A stretch of 64,000 bases of DNA, taken from contig NZ_CP041025.1 of the NCBI RefSeq assembly GCF_006385135.1, forward strand, positions 1,767,501 to 1,831,500. Direction: 5' to 3'. The DNA comes from Paremcibacter congregatus. Lineage in GTDB: Bacteria > Pseudomonadota > Alphaproteobacteria > Sphingomonadales > Emcibacteraceae. The first letter of the stretch is position 1. The number at the start of each line of letters is the position of its first letter. Below, in pieces: positions 17,673 through 25,954 of this stretch. The notes beneath the pieces were generated by a model that saw nothing but the letters and a program-made list of their open reading frames with translations, had not been told where the DNA came from and searched no databases. Both the position numbers and the translations under genes were made by a program.

Positions 17673-18503
17673 ATGATATTTAGTATTAGAAATATGATGC
17701 TGGCCGTAACGGCGGGCATTTTGAATCTATCGACGGCCGCGCAGGCCACAACGGTGGAAGTAGAGGTAACAAACCTGTTTGCTCCGGGCGGGCTCGCTAT
17801 GACGCCGGTATGGGTCGGGTTTCATGGCGGTTCTTTCGACAGCTTTGACAGTGGAACTGCGGCGTCTGCTTCTGTCCAGGCGCTGGCCGAGCGGGGTGAT
17901 GCAAGTGGTGTATCTGCCGACTTCAACAGTATCAGTGGCGGTGTGCAAGGGGTGGTCGCTGCTCCGTCTGGGTTCCCGGGTGCGCCGGTTTTTGAACCGG
18001 GTGAAGTGGCGTCGGCGCTGTTCAACATCACTGCTGCGACTAACGGTTATCTCAGCTTCCTGTCCATGTTGATACCGACCAATGACGCTTTTATCGGCAA
18101 TGATGATGCGATGGCCTATTCCCTTTTTGATAGCCAGGGCAATTTTCAGGCTTTGGATATTCTGGTCATCGGCGGGAATGTCTGGGATGCGGGTACCGAA
18201 GCCAATATAGGGTATGACTCTCCGTTTCTGATCGGGGCGGGCGGGATGCCGCGACAAGATGAAGGCTCTGTGATTGGTGTTCACGGGGGGCTTGCGACGC
18301 TGCCTGGGGGATTTCCGATCTTTGGGGGAGATACCCCGGCCGGATACTCGATTGCTCAGGCTGCGGCCGATTTTACGGCTCAGGGTTTTGAGGTGGCTCG
18401 CATCCGGGTCAGTCAGGTGTCGTCCCCTGCGGCATTCGGCTTAATGGGATTGGGATTGTTCGGTGTAATGGCACTGTCCCGCCGTAAACGCCTTCTCGCG
18501 TAG
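17673..18503 (+). CDS. Secreted spondin-domain protein with CTERM-like sorting tail
   Basis: A 276-residue exported protein. A signal peptide (residues 1-25, ending AAQATT) is followed by a Spondin_N-like domain: VEVEVTNLFAPGGLAMTPVW, HGGSFDSFDSGTAAS, LAERGDASGV and LSFLSMLIPTNDAFIGNDDA. The C-terminus is Ser-Pro-Ala-Ala, a hydrophobic segment (FGLMGLGLFGVMAL) and a basic end SRRKRLLA. That is the layout of PEP-CTERM/VPLPA-CTERM sorting signals cleaved by exosortases, though the motif reads SPAA rather than PEP. No exosortase gene is in the window. The function is unknown; a surface or matrix role is inferred. A strong terminator follows. Confidence 0.82.
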   Translation: MIFSIRNMMLAVTAGILNLSTAAQATTVEVEVTNLFAPGGLAMTPVWVGFHGGSFDSFDSGTAASASVQALAERGDASGVSADFNSISGGVQGVVAAPSGFPGAPVFEPGEVASALFNITAATNGYLSFLSMLIPTNDAFIGNDDAMAYSLFDSQGNFQALDILVIGGNVWDAGTEANIGYDSPFLIGAGGMPRQDEGSVIGVHGGLATLPGGFPIFGGDTPAGYSIAQAAADFTAQGFEVARIRVSQVSSPAAFGLMGLGLFGVMALSRRKRLLA

Positions 18504-18523
18504 GAAATGAATAATCCCAATAG

Positions 18524-18562
18524 GTGGTGGCTCTGGGCTATAGAGTCACCACCAATTTTTTG
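18524..18562 (+). terminator. Terminator after the spondin-domain gene
   Basis: GGTGGTGGCTCT pairs with AGAGTCACCACC (one G-T wobble) around GGGCTAT and is followed by AATTTTTTG. It sits between convergent genes and may also serve pgeF. Confidence 0.85.
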
Positions 18563-19354
18563 TTACCTCAGCATAATACAGGATATCTGACGGCCATAAT
18601 CGGGATCCTGCTGATGGGTGGTGCGGCGGTAGCTGAAAAAGTCATCAGCCAGAGCATAGGTATCCTGCGGCATGACCGTTATATCTGATATGCCGGCGCG
18701 GATCAGACGGTCCTGGGTAAAGGCTTTCAGGTCAAACAGATAATGATTTTGGCGGGCGCCGGGCAGGAAAAATTTGCTGTATCCGGCGTCACGTGTGGTA
18801 AATGCCTGACGAAACTCAGGGCCAACCTCATAGTTTTTCTGGGCAATACAAGGCCCGATCGCCACACGGATATCGGACAGACGGGCGCCTTGCGCCACCA
18901 TAAGGTTCAAGGTATTTTCAATAACGCCGTTGAGGGCGCCCTGCCATCCGGCGTGGGCTGCGCCAATCACCTCGGCTTGTGGATCTGCAAACAGGAGCGG
19001 GGCGCAATCGGCTGTCAGAATACCAAGTGCGGTATATTTTTGCCGTGTCACCACCCCGTCGCCTTCCGGCATATGAGGGGCTTGCCAGGGGGTGTCCAAT
19101 AGATGCACCTGATTGCTGTGAATTTGATAAACTCCGCACAAATTTTTTGCTGAAGGAGAAAGATGAGTGCGGATCACATCCCGATTGGCGATGACATGTT
19201 CGGGATTATCATTGGACCCTAATCCGGCATTTAACCCTTTATATATCCCTTGTGAATATCCACCTTTGCGGGTGTAAAACCCGTGAGAAATGTTATCCAG
19301 CATAAGATTCTGGCAAAGGCAGGGGGATATTTTGTCAGCATTATTTGTGTTCAT
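18563..19354 (-). CDS. pgeF: Peptidoglycan editing factor PgeF (laccase-domain, YfiH family)
   Basis: A 263-residue protein of the multicopper-oxidase-like YfiH/YlmD family, which in bacteria removes misincorporated L-Ser from muropeptide precursors; some members act as purine nucleosidases. Motifs: HGFYTRKGGYSQGIYKGLNAG near the N-terminus, VYQIHSNQVHLLDTP, LGILTADCAPLLFAD and IGAAHAGWQGALNGVI (metal His/Cys ligands), VAIGPCIAQKNYEVG. The ATG at 19354 is preferred; an upstream in-frame TTG is unlikely. It overlaps midA by 14 bases in the operon lgt-midA-pgeF. Confidence 0.93.
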   Translation of the reverse strand: MNTNNADKISPCLCQNLMLDNISHGFYTRKGGYSQGIYKGLNAGLGSNDNPEHVIANRDVIRTHLSPSAKNLCGVYQIHSNQVHLLDTPWQAPHMPEGDGVVTRQKYTALGILTADCAPLLFADPQAEVIGAAHAGWQGALNGVIENTLNLMVAQGARLSDIRVAIGPCIAQKNYEVGPEFRQAFTTRDAGYSKFFLPGARQNHYLFDLKAFTQDRLIRAGISDITVMPQDTYALADDFFSYRRTTHQQDPDYGRQISCIMLR

Positions 19355-20447
19355 CAGTCGAAAATCCAATAACGCCGCCGAGGTTGGCGTCGGTTAAGGC
19401 CATAACCTTGAACAGATGCCCCATCTCCGCCTTATCGGTAAGGCGGTGCAAGGCGGCCGTGATGTCCTTTTTTTGTGTCGCATTTGCCTGAGCCATCAGA
19501 GTATTCGCCCGGGCATCGATCCCCAGGTGTTTGAGAAAAGCGCCCTGCCCAACGGGGCCGTATACCCGACCGCCTGCTTCTTCTGCGACTTCCTTCAGGC
19601 GTTGAAAATTCACATGGGTAGTAAGGTCAGCATCGCCGGGATCTTGCAGAATATCACAGTATTCATGGGATTTCAGAGCCTGCAGAGTATCACCGGTGCC
19701 ATGACGGTCATGACCATAATCGGCGATTATTCCGGCACCGCCATGTTTGCTGATATATTCACTGATTTCCATCAGGATATTTTCCCCCACCGGACATATT
19801 TCCGCAATACTGTCTTCTTCGGCCCGATGTAGCGCCGCCGGGATAAGCTTTTCAGGAGATGGCACAGGTGCAAGCGTCAAGGTCAGTTTTTCATCCTGTG
19901 TCAGGGAAATCAGACGCTCATGCCAGCCACGGTCTTTTTTCTGAAACTGACGCACTGGTAAGGCATCGAAGAATTCATTGGCGATCAGCAAAACCGGCGC
20001 ACCGTCAATTTGCCTGAATACATCCCCAATGCGATTATGCCAGTGGGGGGTGAGTTCTGCCGGGATGTTTTGCTGTTGTATTTTTCGCAAAGCCGGTGAC
20101 ATTTCCACCATATGCACTCTGGTGGCTTCCCGCAGGCCGTGGACGACTTTCATGGCCCGAAGTGCATCCTGCATAAGAGTGCCTCTGCCAGGGCCAAGTT
20201 CAATCAGATGGATTTCGGCCGGGGATCCCATATTCAGCCAGTTTGTCGCATGCCACAGGCCGATCATCTCGCCAAACATCTGGCTGATTTCCGGCGCTGT
20301 GGTAAAATCACCCTTGGCGCCAAAGGGGTCCTGTTTCATATAATAACCATGACGGTCATTACCGAGTGCTTCCGCCATATAACCGGCAATGGACAGCGGC
20401 CCCTGGGCCTTGATCAGTTTAACCAGATAGGAGTCCAGCGTCTTCAT
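19341..20447 (-). CDS. SAM-dependent methyltransferase, MidA/NDUFAF7 family
   Basis: A 368-residue class I methyltransferase of the DUF185 family. The mitochondrial homologue NDUFAF7 methylates an arginine of a complex I subunit; the bacterial substrate is not established. Motifs: GDFTTAPEISQMFGEMIGLW, the SAM loop LIELGPGRGTLMQDALRA, MVEMSPALRKIQ, IANEFFDALPVRQFQ and IIADYGHDRHGTGDTLQAL. The start at 20447 forms an ATGA overlap with the lgt stop, so translation is coupled; the longer in-frame extension upstream is lgt sequence in another frame. Confidence 0.92.
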   Translation of the reverse strand: MKTLDSYLVKLIKAQGPLSIAGYMAEALGNDRHGYYMKQDPFGAKGDFTTAPEISQMFGEMIGLWHATNWLNMGSPAEIHLIELGPGRGTLMQDALRAMKVVHGLREATRVHMVEMSPALRKIQQQNIPAELTPHWHNRIGDVFRQIDGAPVLLIANEFFDALPVRQFQKKDRGWHERLISLTQDEKLTLTLAPVPSPEKLIPAALHRAEEDSIAEICPVGENILMEISEYISKHGGAGIIADYGHDRHGTGDTLQALKSHEYCDILQDPGDADLTTHVNFQRLKEVAEEAGGRVYGPVGQGAFLKHLGIDARANTLMAQANATQKKDITAALHRLTDKAEMGHLFKVMALTDANLGGVIGFSTDEHK

Positions 20448-21262
20448 AGGGCTGCCTTTTTTGGGCGGAATATAAGATACAGGCCGACCAAAACCATCGG
20501 GATCGACAGCAATTGTCCCATGGTGAGGAAATCGGTGCCATAAAGGAAGCCCAACTGATTGTCCGGTTCCCGGAACTGTTCGACGATGGTGCGGGAGATG
20601 GCGTAGCCAATAACAAAAACACCCGTCAGCAGGCCCGGCTTTTTTCGGGCGTTGGTGAAATTCATCAAAACCCATAAAAGGAAAAATAACAGCAGACCTT
20701 CCAGCGCGGCTTCATAAAGCTGGCTTGGGTGCCGCGGCAGAGGACCGCCACGGGGAAACACCATGCCGATTGCAGCATCGGTCGGTCTGCCAAAAAGTTC
20801 ACCATTGATGAAATTGGCGATCCGGCCCAGGAACAACCCGACTGGAGCGACGCAGGCCAGCAAGTCGGTGAACCGCCAGAAAGCAATCTTTTGAGTACGG
20901 CAAAAGATATAGGTGGCAATGGCCACCCCGATAAAGCCGCCATGGAAGGACATGCCGCCGTCCCACACCGCGAAAATTTCTGCAGGTTTGTGGAGATACA
21001 CATCCAGGTTATAAAACAGGACATAGCCCAGTCTGCCGCCGAGGATCACGCCGACCATCGCCCAGAAAGCAAAATCACCAACCTGGGCTGCGTTGCAAGG
21101 GGCGCCTTTTTTTTTGATCAGTTGCAGCAAATAAAACCATCCGATTCCCCACCCGAGCAGATAAGCCATGGAGTACCACCGAATCGCTATGGGCCCGATT
21201 CTAACAATTTCGGGGGAAATGTCGGGAAAGGTGAGGGAAGCAGATAATAAAAATTCAAACAT
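20444..21262 (-). CDS. lgt: Prolipoprotein diacylglyceryl transferase
   Basis: An inner-membrane enzyme that transfers diacylglyceryl from phosphatidylglycerol to the lipobox Cys of prolipoproteins. The 272 residues form about seven membrane segments with the signature regions IAIRWYSMAYLLGWGIGWFY, YVLFYNLDVYL, GGMSFHGGFIGVAIA (catalytic His), LGRIANFINGELFGRPTD and HPSQLYEAALEGLLLF. Several predicted lipoproteins are in this window. It is first in the operon with midA and pgeF and divergent from the ubiK-like gene. Confidence 0.97.
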   Translation of the reverse strand: MFEFLLSASLTFPDISPEIVRIGPIAIRWYSMAYLLGWGIGWFYLLQLIKKKGAPCNAAQVGDFAFWAMVGVILGGRLGYVLFYNLDVYLHKPAEIFAVWDGGMSFHGGFIGVAIATYIFCRTQKIAFWRFTDLLACVAPVGLFLGRIANFINGELFGRPTDAAIGMVFPRGGPLPRHPSQLYEAALEGLLLFFLLWVLMNFTNARKKPGLLTGVFVIGYAISRTIVEQFREPDNQLGFLYGTDFLTMGQLLSIPMVLVGLYLIFRPKKAAL

Positions 21263-21470
21263 AAATATGTCGCCGGTTATCGCAGTTTTACAATTGTTTA
21301 GACGTTATCATGGCGGGGTTTTTATGCAAGTCAAGTTACAAAGAATTGAATCCGCTTGGCATTCCTGTAGTGTGGCGTCATATTACTTCAAAATAAGCAT
21401 AAATCGGGGGCGCTTTGATCCACTCGGTTTGGTGCATAAATGGGGAAATCACAATATTAAAGGTGGTCAC

Positions 21471-21788
21471 GTGCAAACTGACAATAAATTTTTTGATGAT
21501 CTGGCGAAATTGGGCCAAAGCGCTGTTGGCACCCTGCATGGGGTGAAAGGCGAGATGGAGGCGGCTGTCCGCGCTCATCTTGAACAGATGATGCAGGGTA
21601 TGGATCTGGTTTCCCGTGAGGAATTCGAGGTTGTTCGCGATATGGCAAAACAAGCCCGCGCGGAAAACCTTCAACTTGCGCAACAGGTCGCCGATCTGCA
21701 AAAGGCCCTGTCGGAAACCGGCAAGAAGCCTGCCACACCGACGAGCCGTAAGAAAACACCTTCAAAAAGCGATAAAGATACAAAATAA
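21471..21788 (+). CDS. ubiK: Accessory factor UbiK family protein (BMFP domain)
   Basis: A 105-residue protein of the UbiK/YqiC family, short coiled-coil proteins that aid ubiquinone synthesis under oxygen. Seen are KFFDDLAKLGQSAVGTLHGV, the amphipathic helix EMEAAVRAHLEQMMQGMDLV, the family hallmark VSREEFEVVRDMAKQARAEN, a coiled coil and a basic Lys/Thr/Ser tail. I place the start at the GTG at 21471, after AAAGGTGG; longer in-frame extensions reach into lgt's promoter and have no family match. The stop overlaps the next start (TAATG). Confidence 0.85.
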   Translation: MQTDNKFFDDLAKLGQSAVGTLHGVKGEMEAAVRAHLEQMMQGMDLVSREEFEVVRDMAKQARAENLQLAQQVADLQKALSETGKKPATPTSRKKTPSKSDKDTK

Positions 21789-22288
21789 TGACAGCCGTAA
21801 GTTTTGACGGATATAATGCCACACTGGCTAATCCGCTGGATATTTTAGAAATGATGGCCGGACAGAATGAATGGCCTTATGAACGCACGAATGACGAAGA
21901 AATCACCGTCGCGGTTAACGGAGAATGGTGTGATTTCCACATTCGTTATTTCTGGGTGCCGGAAGAAGGGCTGTTGCAGGCTGCCGGGATGTTAGACATG
22001 CGGGTGCCGGATAACAAGAAGGCCAATGTTCTCGAAACGATCAATCTGGTCAATGAACAACTGGCCATTGGTCATTTTGCCATCTGGACGGAAGACAGTA
22101 CCCTGATGTTCCGCCACAGCAATATGGTGGAAACAGAAGTGACGCCGGCGACCTGTGAGAAAATTACGGATACCATTCTGTCTGAAAGCAACAAATATTA
22201 TCCGGTCTTCCAGTTTGTGCTGTGGGCGGGAAAAACCCCGGCAGATGCCATGGCCGTGGCCATGCTGGAAACCGTAGGCGAGGCATAA
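21788..22288 (+). CDS. YbjN-domain protein
   Basis: A 166-residue cytoplasmic protein of the YbjN family, a type III secretion chaperone-like fold whose role is unclear. Typical stretches are PLDILEMMAGQNEWPYERTN, EITVAVNGEWCDFHIRYFWV, LINLVNEQLAIGHFAIWTED-like text and FQFVLWAGKTPADAMAVAML. It is translationally coupled to ubiK by TAATG and followed by proC 55 bases later; this trio order is common in alphaproteobacteria. Confidence 0.88.
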   Translation: MTAVSFDGYNATLANPLDILEMMAGQNEWPYERTNDEEITVAVNGEWCDFHIRYFWVPEEGLLQAAGMLDMRVPDNKKANVLETINLVNEQLAIGHFAIWTEDSTLMFRHSNMVETEVTPATCEKITDTILSESNKYYPVFQFVLWAGKTPADAMAVAMLETVGEA

Positions 22289-22343
22289 GCCGACTGCCGC
22301 GGTGTCCTGTAAAAGGACGCCTTGAAAACAACTGGATTTAAAC

Positions 22344-23186
22344 ATGACGAAGCTAACGGATATTAGTGCGGCACGGCCGCTGGTGCTGGTGGGCTGCGGA
22401 AAAATGGGGGGCGCCCTGTTGCAAGGGTGGCTTAAAGGCGGTCTGACGGCGGATGCGGTATATGTGATTGATCCGTTTGTGGACAATGCCCGCGCGATGG
22501 TCCCGGGTCTGGCGCCTGAGAAGTTTTATGACAGCGTTGCTCAGCTCCCGAAAGACTTGACACCGGGCTTTATCGTTCTGGCGGTTAAGCCGCAAATGAT
22601 GGATCAGGCTCTGGAAGACCTTAAAGGTTTGACCGTTGCCGATACGGTTTTTCTGTCCATTGCCGCTGGAAAAACCATTAATTACTTCACAGAAATTCTT
22701 GGGCTGGACGCCGCCGTTGTACGGGCCATGCCTAATACACCGGCCGCTATCGGACGGGGTATTACGGTTGGCTATGCCAATCGTAATGTCACAGACAGCC
22801 AGAAAGCCACCTGCCATGAGCTGCTGAAGGCGGCGGGCGTTGTGGATTGGGTGACGGAAGAAGGGCTGATTGATGCCGTAACCGCAGTATCCGGCAGTGG
22901 GCCCGCCTATGTTTTTCATCTGGTGGAGGCGTTGGCGGGCGCGGGAGAAACTCTCGGTCTGGATAAAGAGCTGGCACAAAAACTGGCCACTCATACGATA
23001 TGCGGGGCCGGGGCCTTGCTGGAACAGTCTGCGGATGACGCAACACAGTTGCGCAAGAATGTTACCAGTCCCAATGGCACAACCGAAGCCGCGCTTAATA
23101 TATTGATGCGCGACGAGGGGCTTGGAAAACTTATGGTTCAAACCGTACGGGCGGCTTATCAACGTTCAAGAGAGCTGGCGGACTAG
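22344..23186 (+). CDS. proC: Pyrroline-5-carboxylate reductase
   Basis: Reduces 1-pyrroline-5-carboxylate to proline with NAD(P)H. The 280 residues start with the Rossmann motif LVLVGCGKMGGALLQGWL, then FIVLAVKPQMMDQALEDL, SIAAGKTINYF, VRAMPNTPAAIGRGITVG and the signature segment VTAVSGSGPAYVFHLVEALA, ending with LRKNVTSPNGTTEAALNIL. It is third in the ubiK-ybjN-proC run and is a second route to proline in the window besides ocd. Confidence 0.96.
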   Translation: MTKLTDISAARPLVLVGCGKMGGALLQGWLKGGLTADAVYVIDPFVDNARAMVPGLAPEKFYDSVAQLPKDLTPGFIVLAVKPQMMDQALEDLKGLTVADTVFLSIAAGKTINYFTEILGLDAAVVRAMPNTPAAIGRGITVGYANRNVTDSQKATCHELLKAAGVVDWVTEEGLIDAVTAVSGSGPAYVFHLVEALAGAGETLGLDKELAQKLATHTICGAGALLEQSADDATQLRKNVTSPNGTTEAALNILMRDEGLGKLMVQTVRAAYQRSRELAD

Positions 23187-23210
23187 GCTGGATCAGGGGC
23201 AGGAAACGGG

Positions 23211-23711
23211 TCAGTCGCCCATGTCCTGATTGATCTGCCCGAGAAGCTTTTCTCTATTTTCCTCGTTGATCAGCGCGCTCAGCACTTTCCAGAACCCCTC
23301 GACATTATCTTCTCCGGCCTGTGCAAATGCCTTGAGCATATGTTCCTTTTGGTGTTCGGTAATTTTACCAAGCAATTCTTCGCCCTGTTCGGTAAGATTG
23401 AGCAAACGCTGCCGCCGGTCTTCCGCTCCAATATCCTGACGAATATATCCCTTTTCAACCAGGGCGCTTAAAACCCGTGACAGGCTTTGTTTCGTGATAT
23501 TCAGCAGGTCAAGAAGCTCTGCCACTTTCAGGCCAGGATTACGGCCGACAAAATGCAGCACGCGGTGATGGGCCCGGCCAAAACCATACTTTTGCAGCAC
23601 ATCATCAGGCCAGCTGATGAAGTCACGATACCCAAAATACAGCAGCTCCATCCCCTTGAGGAATTTCTGGTGATCCGAGTGTTTTTTAATGTCAAAAAAT
23701 ATGTCAGTCAT
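23211..23711 (-). CDS. MarR family transcriptional regulator
   Basis: A 166-residue winged-helix protein of the MarR family: YGFGRAHHRVLHFVGRNPGL, the recognition region VAELLDLLNITKQSLSRVLS, the wing GYIRQDIGAEDRRQRLLNLT and C-terminal dimer helices. MarR proteins are dimeric repressors of nearby or distant genes. It is divergent from the branched-chain aminotransferase, with 132 bases between starts. That gap contains ACAATGTTACT, also present before pccB, which suggests but does not prove a shared regulon for branched-chain amino acid and propionyl-CoA breakdown. Confidence 0.92.
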   Translation of the reverse strand: MTDIFFDIKKHSDHQKFLKGMELLYFGYRDFISWPDDVLQKYGFGRAHHRVLHFVGRNPGLKVAELLDLLNITKQSLSRVLSALVEKGYIRQDIGAEDRRQRLLNLTEQGEELLGKITEHQKEHMLKAFAQAGEDNVEGFWKVLSALINEENREKLLGQINQDMGD

Positions 23712-23739
23712 ATTGACATATTTAAATTACAATGTTACT
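23711..23739. promoter_or_regulatory. Putative MarR-type operator between marR and ilvE
   Basis: The segment contains ATTG, ATTTAAAT and CAAT arranged with rough dyad symmetry, then ACAATGTTACT (23729-23739), identical over 11 bases to a stretch in the pccB promoter region (3422-3432). Autoregulation and control of ilvE are inferences. Confidence 0.4.
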
Positions 23740-23843
23740 CATATCAAGTCTTAAGTGAAATATTATTAAATAGTCTTCGGGCGAAATGTTTATTTATGAT
23801 ATCTTATGAGACATATGAAATTTAAATTTTATTGAGGTAACAC

Positions 23844-24719
23844 ATGTCATCCACATCTTTCGACGACCGTGATGGCGTCATCTGGTTCAACGGCGAATTG
23901 GTTCCGTGGCGGGACGCCAATGTTCATATTCTCACCCACGCACTGCATTATGGCAGTAGCGTTTTTGAAGGTCAGCGGGCATATCGCGGCGAGATTTTTA
24001 AACTGCGGGAACATTCCCAACGTTTGATCGATTCCGGTAAAATGCTGGGCTTTGAAAATACATATTCTGTGGAAGAAATTGATCAGGCGGCCATTGATGT
24101 GGTGAAAGCCAACGGTCTTGTGGATGCCTATGTGCGGCCGGTGGCCTGGCGCGGTTCCGAAATGATGGGTGTTGCGACCAAAGGCACCAAAATTCACCTG
24201 GCGGTTGCTGCCTGGGAATGGCCATCCTATTTTGGTGAAGAAGCCAGACTGAAAGGACTGCGTCTGGAAATCGCCAAATGGAAAAGACCATCCGCTGAAA
24301 CCGAGCCGGTACATGCCAAGGCGGCGGGCCTTTATATGATTGCGTCACTATGTAAGGATGCGGCAACAGAACATGGCTATGACGATGCCCTGATGCTTGA
24401 TTACCGGGGGCAGGTGGCGGAAGCTACAGGCGCCAACATCTTTTTCCTGAAAGACGGGGTGTTGCATACGCCAAAACCGGATTGCTTCCTTGACGGGATT
24501 ACCCGCCGGACGGTGATTGATCTGGCCAGGCAGCGTGGCATTGAGGTTATCGAACGGGCGATTATGCCGGAAGAGATGGCCGGTTTCGAGCAAGCCTTCC
24601 TGACAGGGACGGCGGCTGAGGTTACGCCTTTGTGCGAAATTGGAGAGTATAATTTTGTGGTGGGAGATGTCTGCAAAACCCTGATGAAAGATTATGACGA
24701 TCTGGTCAACAGACGTTAA
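23844..24719 (+). CDS. ilvE: Branched-chain amino acid aminotransferase
   Basis: A 291-residue PLP-dependent class IV aminotransferase interconverting Val, Leu, Ile and their 2-oxo acids. Seen are VIWFNGELVPWRDANVHILT, HYGSSVFEGQRAYRGEIFKL, VRPVAWRGSEMMGV, the catalytic Lys in PVHAKAAGLYMIA, DALMLDYRGQVAEATGANIF and FLTGTAAEVTPLCEIG. Length and motifs fit the bacterial IlvE subgroup that lies near marR genes in several alphaproteobacteria. Its last 19 bases of coding and stop context are duplicated at 25376-25394. Confidence 0.94.
   Translation: MSSTSFDDRDGVIWFNGELVPWRDANVHILTHALHYGSSVFEGQRAYRGEIFKLREHSQRLIDSGKMLGFENTYSVEEIDQAAIDVVKANGLVDAYVRPVAWRGSEMMGVATKGTKIHLAVAAWEWPSYFGEEARLKGLRLEIAKWKRPSAETEPVHAKAAGLYMIASLCKDAATEHGYDDALMLDYRGQVAEATGANIFFLKDGVLHTPKPDCFLDGITRRTVIDLARQRGIEVIERAIMPEEMAGFEQAFLTGTAAEVTPLCEIGEYNFVVGDVCKTLMKDYDDLVNRR
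24700..24718 (+). repeat. Direct repeat copy 1: 3' end of ilvE
   Basis: ATCTGGTCAACAGACGTTA is the true end of ilvE (codes LVNRR and most of the stop). An identical 19-base copy lies at 25376-25394, flanking the first DUF6491 gene. Confidence 0.9.
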
Positions 24720-24748
24720 AGTACATTAAAAATACTATAATGCAAAGT

Positions 24749-24782
24749 AACGAAGGTGGTCAATCAAGGCCACCTTCGTTTA
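24749..24782. terminator. Bidirectional terminator between ilvE and DUF6491 gene A
   Basis: AACGAAGGTGG and CCACCTTCGTT form a perfect 11-base stem around a ten-base loop, followed by TATTAT. It lies 30 bases after ilvE and 17 bases beyond the stop of the convergent gene. Confidence 0.85.
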
Positions 24783-24798
24783 TTATAAACATAAAATA

Positions 24799-25230
24799 CT
24801 ACTCATTATCACGATAGGCTATGAGCTGTGTTGCCATTTCTTTATTGATTTTCTTAATTGCTTTTACTCTGTATTGTTGATCGCCGAAATAAACACTTTC
24901 ATCAATGTTCCCACAAAAACGGAAATTATTTGATGTGTTAAGACCAATCTGTTGAGCAAAGTCTATGTCAAAACGGGGATGCTTTAACGAAAGGTAATAG
25001 ACCATATCATTGGCACGCGTATATACCAGTAGACTGGAAGTATTCAGTGCTTTCCAATGCACTCTCTTGTTGAGCTTTATACAATCTTTACTCTTATCAA
25101 AGCTTGAAATTATATTGTTGTAAGTGTCTTCTGAAAGTTTTTCTGGCATTTGTTTTTCGGCCGTAGCAATTTGGCTAAAAAGCAGAAAACTTAACCCAAT
25201 AGCACCAAGAGAAAATTTTTGAAACTTCAT
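24799..25230 (-). CDS. Secreted DUF6491-family protein, copy A
   Basis: A 143-residue exported protein with a signal peptide (cleavage after ATA, residue about 24). The mature part has the DUF6491 pattern: FDKSKDCI with a Cys, a Trp about ten residues later (VHWKALNTSSLLVYT), YYLSL, a second Cys (FRFCGN) and a final helix KAIKKINKEMATQLIAY. The two Cys could form a disulfide. It resembles copy B at 25448 over the full length, but the two have diverged widely. It is AT-rich relative to neighbours and flanked by the ilvE-end repeat. Function unknown. Confidence 0.8.
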   Translation of the reverse strand: MKFQKFSLGAIGLSFLLFSQIATAEKQMPEKLSEDTYNNIISSFDKSKDCIKLNKRVHWKALNTSSLLVYTRANDMVYYLSLKHPRFDIDFAQQIGLNTSNNFRFCGNIDESVYFGDQQYRVKAIKKINKEMATQLIAYRDNE

Positions 25231-25375
25231 AAGATAAAACCCCTTTTATGAATTGGAAAAACAATAGTAGCACAATCTAAAGTTTTTTACTAATTAATTT
25301 ACAGCTACTTAAAGGTGGTGTTTTTTGCGCCAAACTAGATTGGGCCTTAACGGGATCACCAAAGAAGGGTGATTA

Positions 25376-25394
25376 ATCTGGTCAACAGACGTTA
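25376..25394 (+). repeat. Direct repeat copy 2: displaced ilvE 3' end
   Basis: Identical to 24700-24718 over 19 bases, followed by G instead of A. It is not attached to an ilvE reading frame. A perfect terminator follows 17 bases later, as if this were the original end of ilvE before DNA was inserted. Confidence 0.9.
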
Positions 25395-25411
25395 GAATGT
25401 GAAGTCATCAG

Positions 25412-25445
25412 AAAAGGCGGCTGTATCAATCAGCCGCCTTTTTTA
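25412..25445. terminator. Terminator next to DUF6491 gene B
   Basis: AAAAGGCGGCTG and CAGCCGCCTTTT form a perfect 12-base stem with a seven-base loop and a T-tract on the plus strand. It lies just beyond the stop of the convergent gene at 25448 and 18 bases after the displaced ilvE end. Confidence 0.9.
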
Positions 25446-25447
25446 TG

Positions 25448-25897
25448 TCACTGTTTTTGTTTGGTTTCTTTTTTCTGTCTTTGATATTGCAGCAACTGCT
25501 TGGCCGTATCCTCGTCCAGTTTCTGAATGGCGCTGATGGTGTAGCGCTCACCGTCAATAAACAACGCATTGCCACCATAAGGGCAAATTCGATTGTCAAA
25601 GCGAGAATGCACCCCGATGGTGTGGGCAAACTTAAGTTCCAGAGAACGTTGCACCAGTTTGATATAATAAGGTCGTTTCTTCGTGGGCGCATAGACAATC
25701 AGACGCTGATCATCAAGAGCCGTCCAGTCGTTTATTGTCCGGGAGAAAATGCAGTCTTTTGATTTATCAAAACTGGCGATCAGTTCTTTATACGCGGGAT
25801 CGGATAGCGGATCGACTTTATTTTCTTCCGCGATGGCCGTCAGGCCACCAGCCAGCAGCACAAAACCAAAGAAATAGTGTGCAAATCGAAGTTTCAT
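25448..25897 (-). CDS. Secreted DUF6491-family protein, copy B
   Basis: A 149-residue exported protein. Signal peptide residues 1-23 (ending TAIAEE), then the DUF6491 pattern FDKSKDCIFSRTINDWTALD, RLIVYAPTKKRPYYIKL, a second Cys in DNRICPYGGNALFIDGERY and AIQKLDEDTAKQLLQYQ. The C-terminus is a Gln/Lys-rich tail. It shares FDKSKDCI, YY-L and A-I-K-(5)-A-QL spacing with copy A. The role of this family is not known; small periplasmic proteins of this kind are widespread in proteobacteria. Confidence 0.82.
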   Translation of the reverse strand: MKLRFAHYFFGFVLLAGGLTAIAEENKVDPLSDPAYKELIASFDKSKDCIFSRTINDWTALDDQRLIVYAPTKKRPYYIKLVQRSLELKFAHTIGVHSRFDNRICPYGGNALFIDGERYTISAIQKLDEDTAKQLLQYQRQKKETKQKQ

Positions 25898-25954
25898 AAC
25901 AGCCTCACCAGTTATTTCGAAGACCTTAAATATAAAGAACTTAAACTGAACGCT

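Noticed and set aside
20448-20675. An N-terminal extension of the MidA-type methyltransferase
   Set aside because: The extra 76 residues are lgt sequence in another frame; the ATG at 20447 makes the ATGA overlap and matches the family start.
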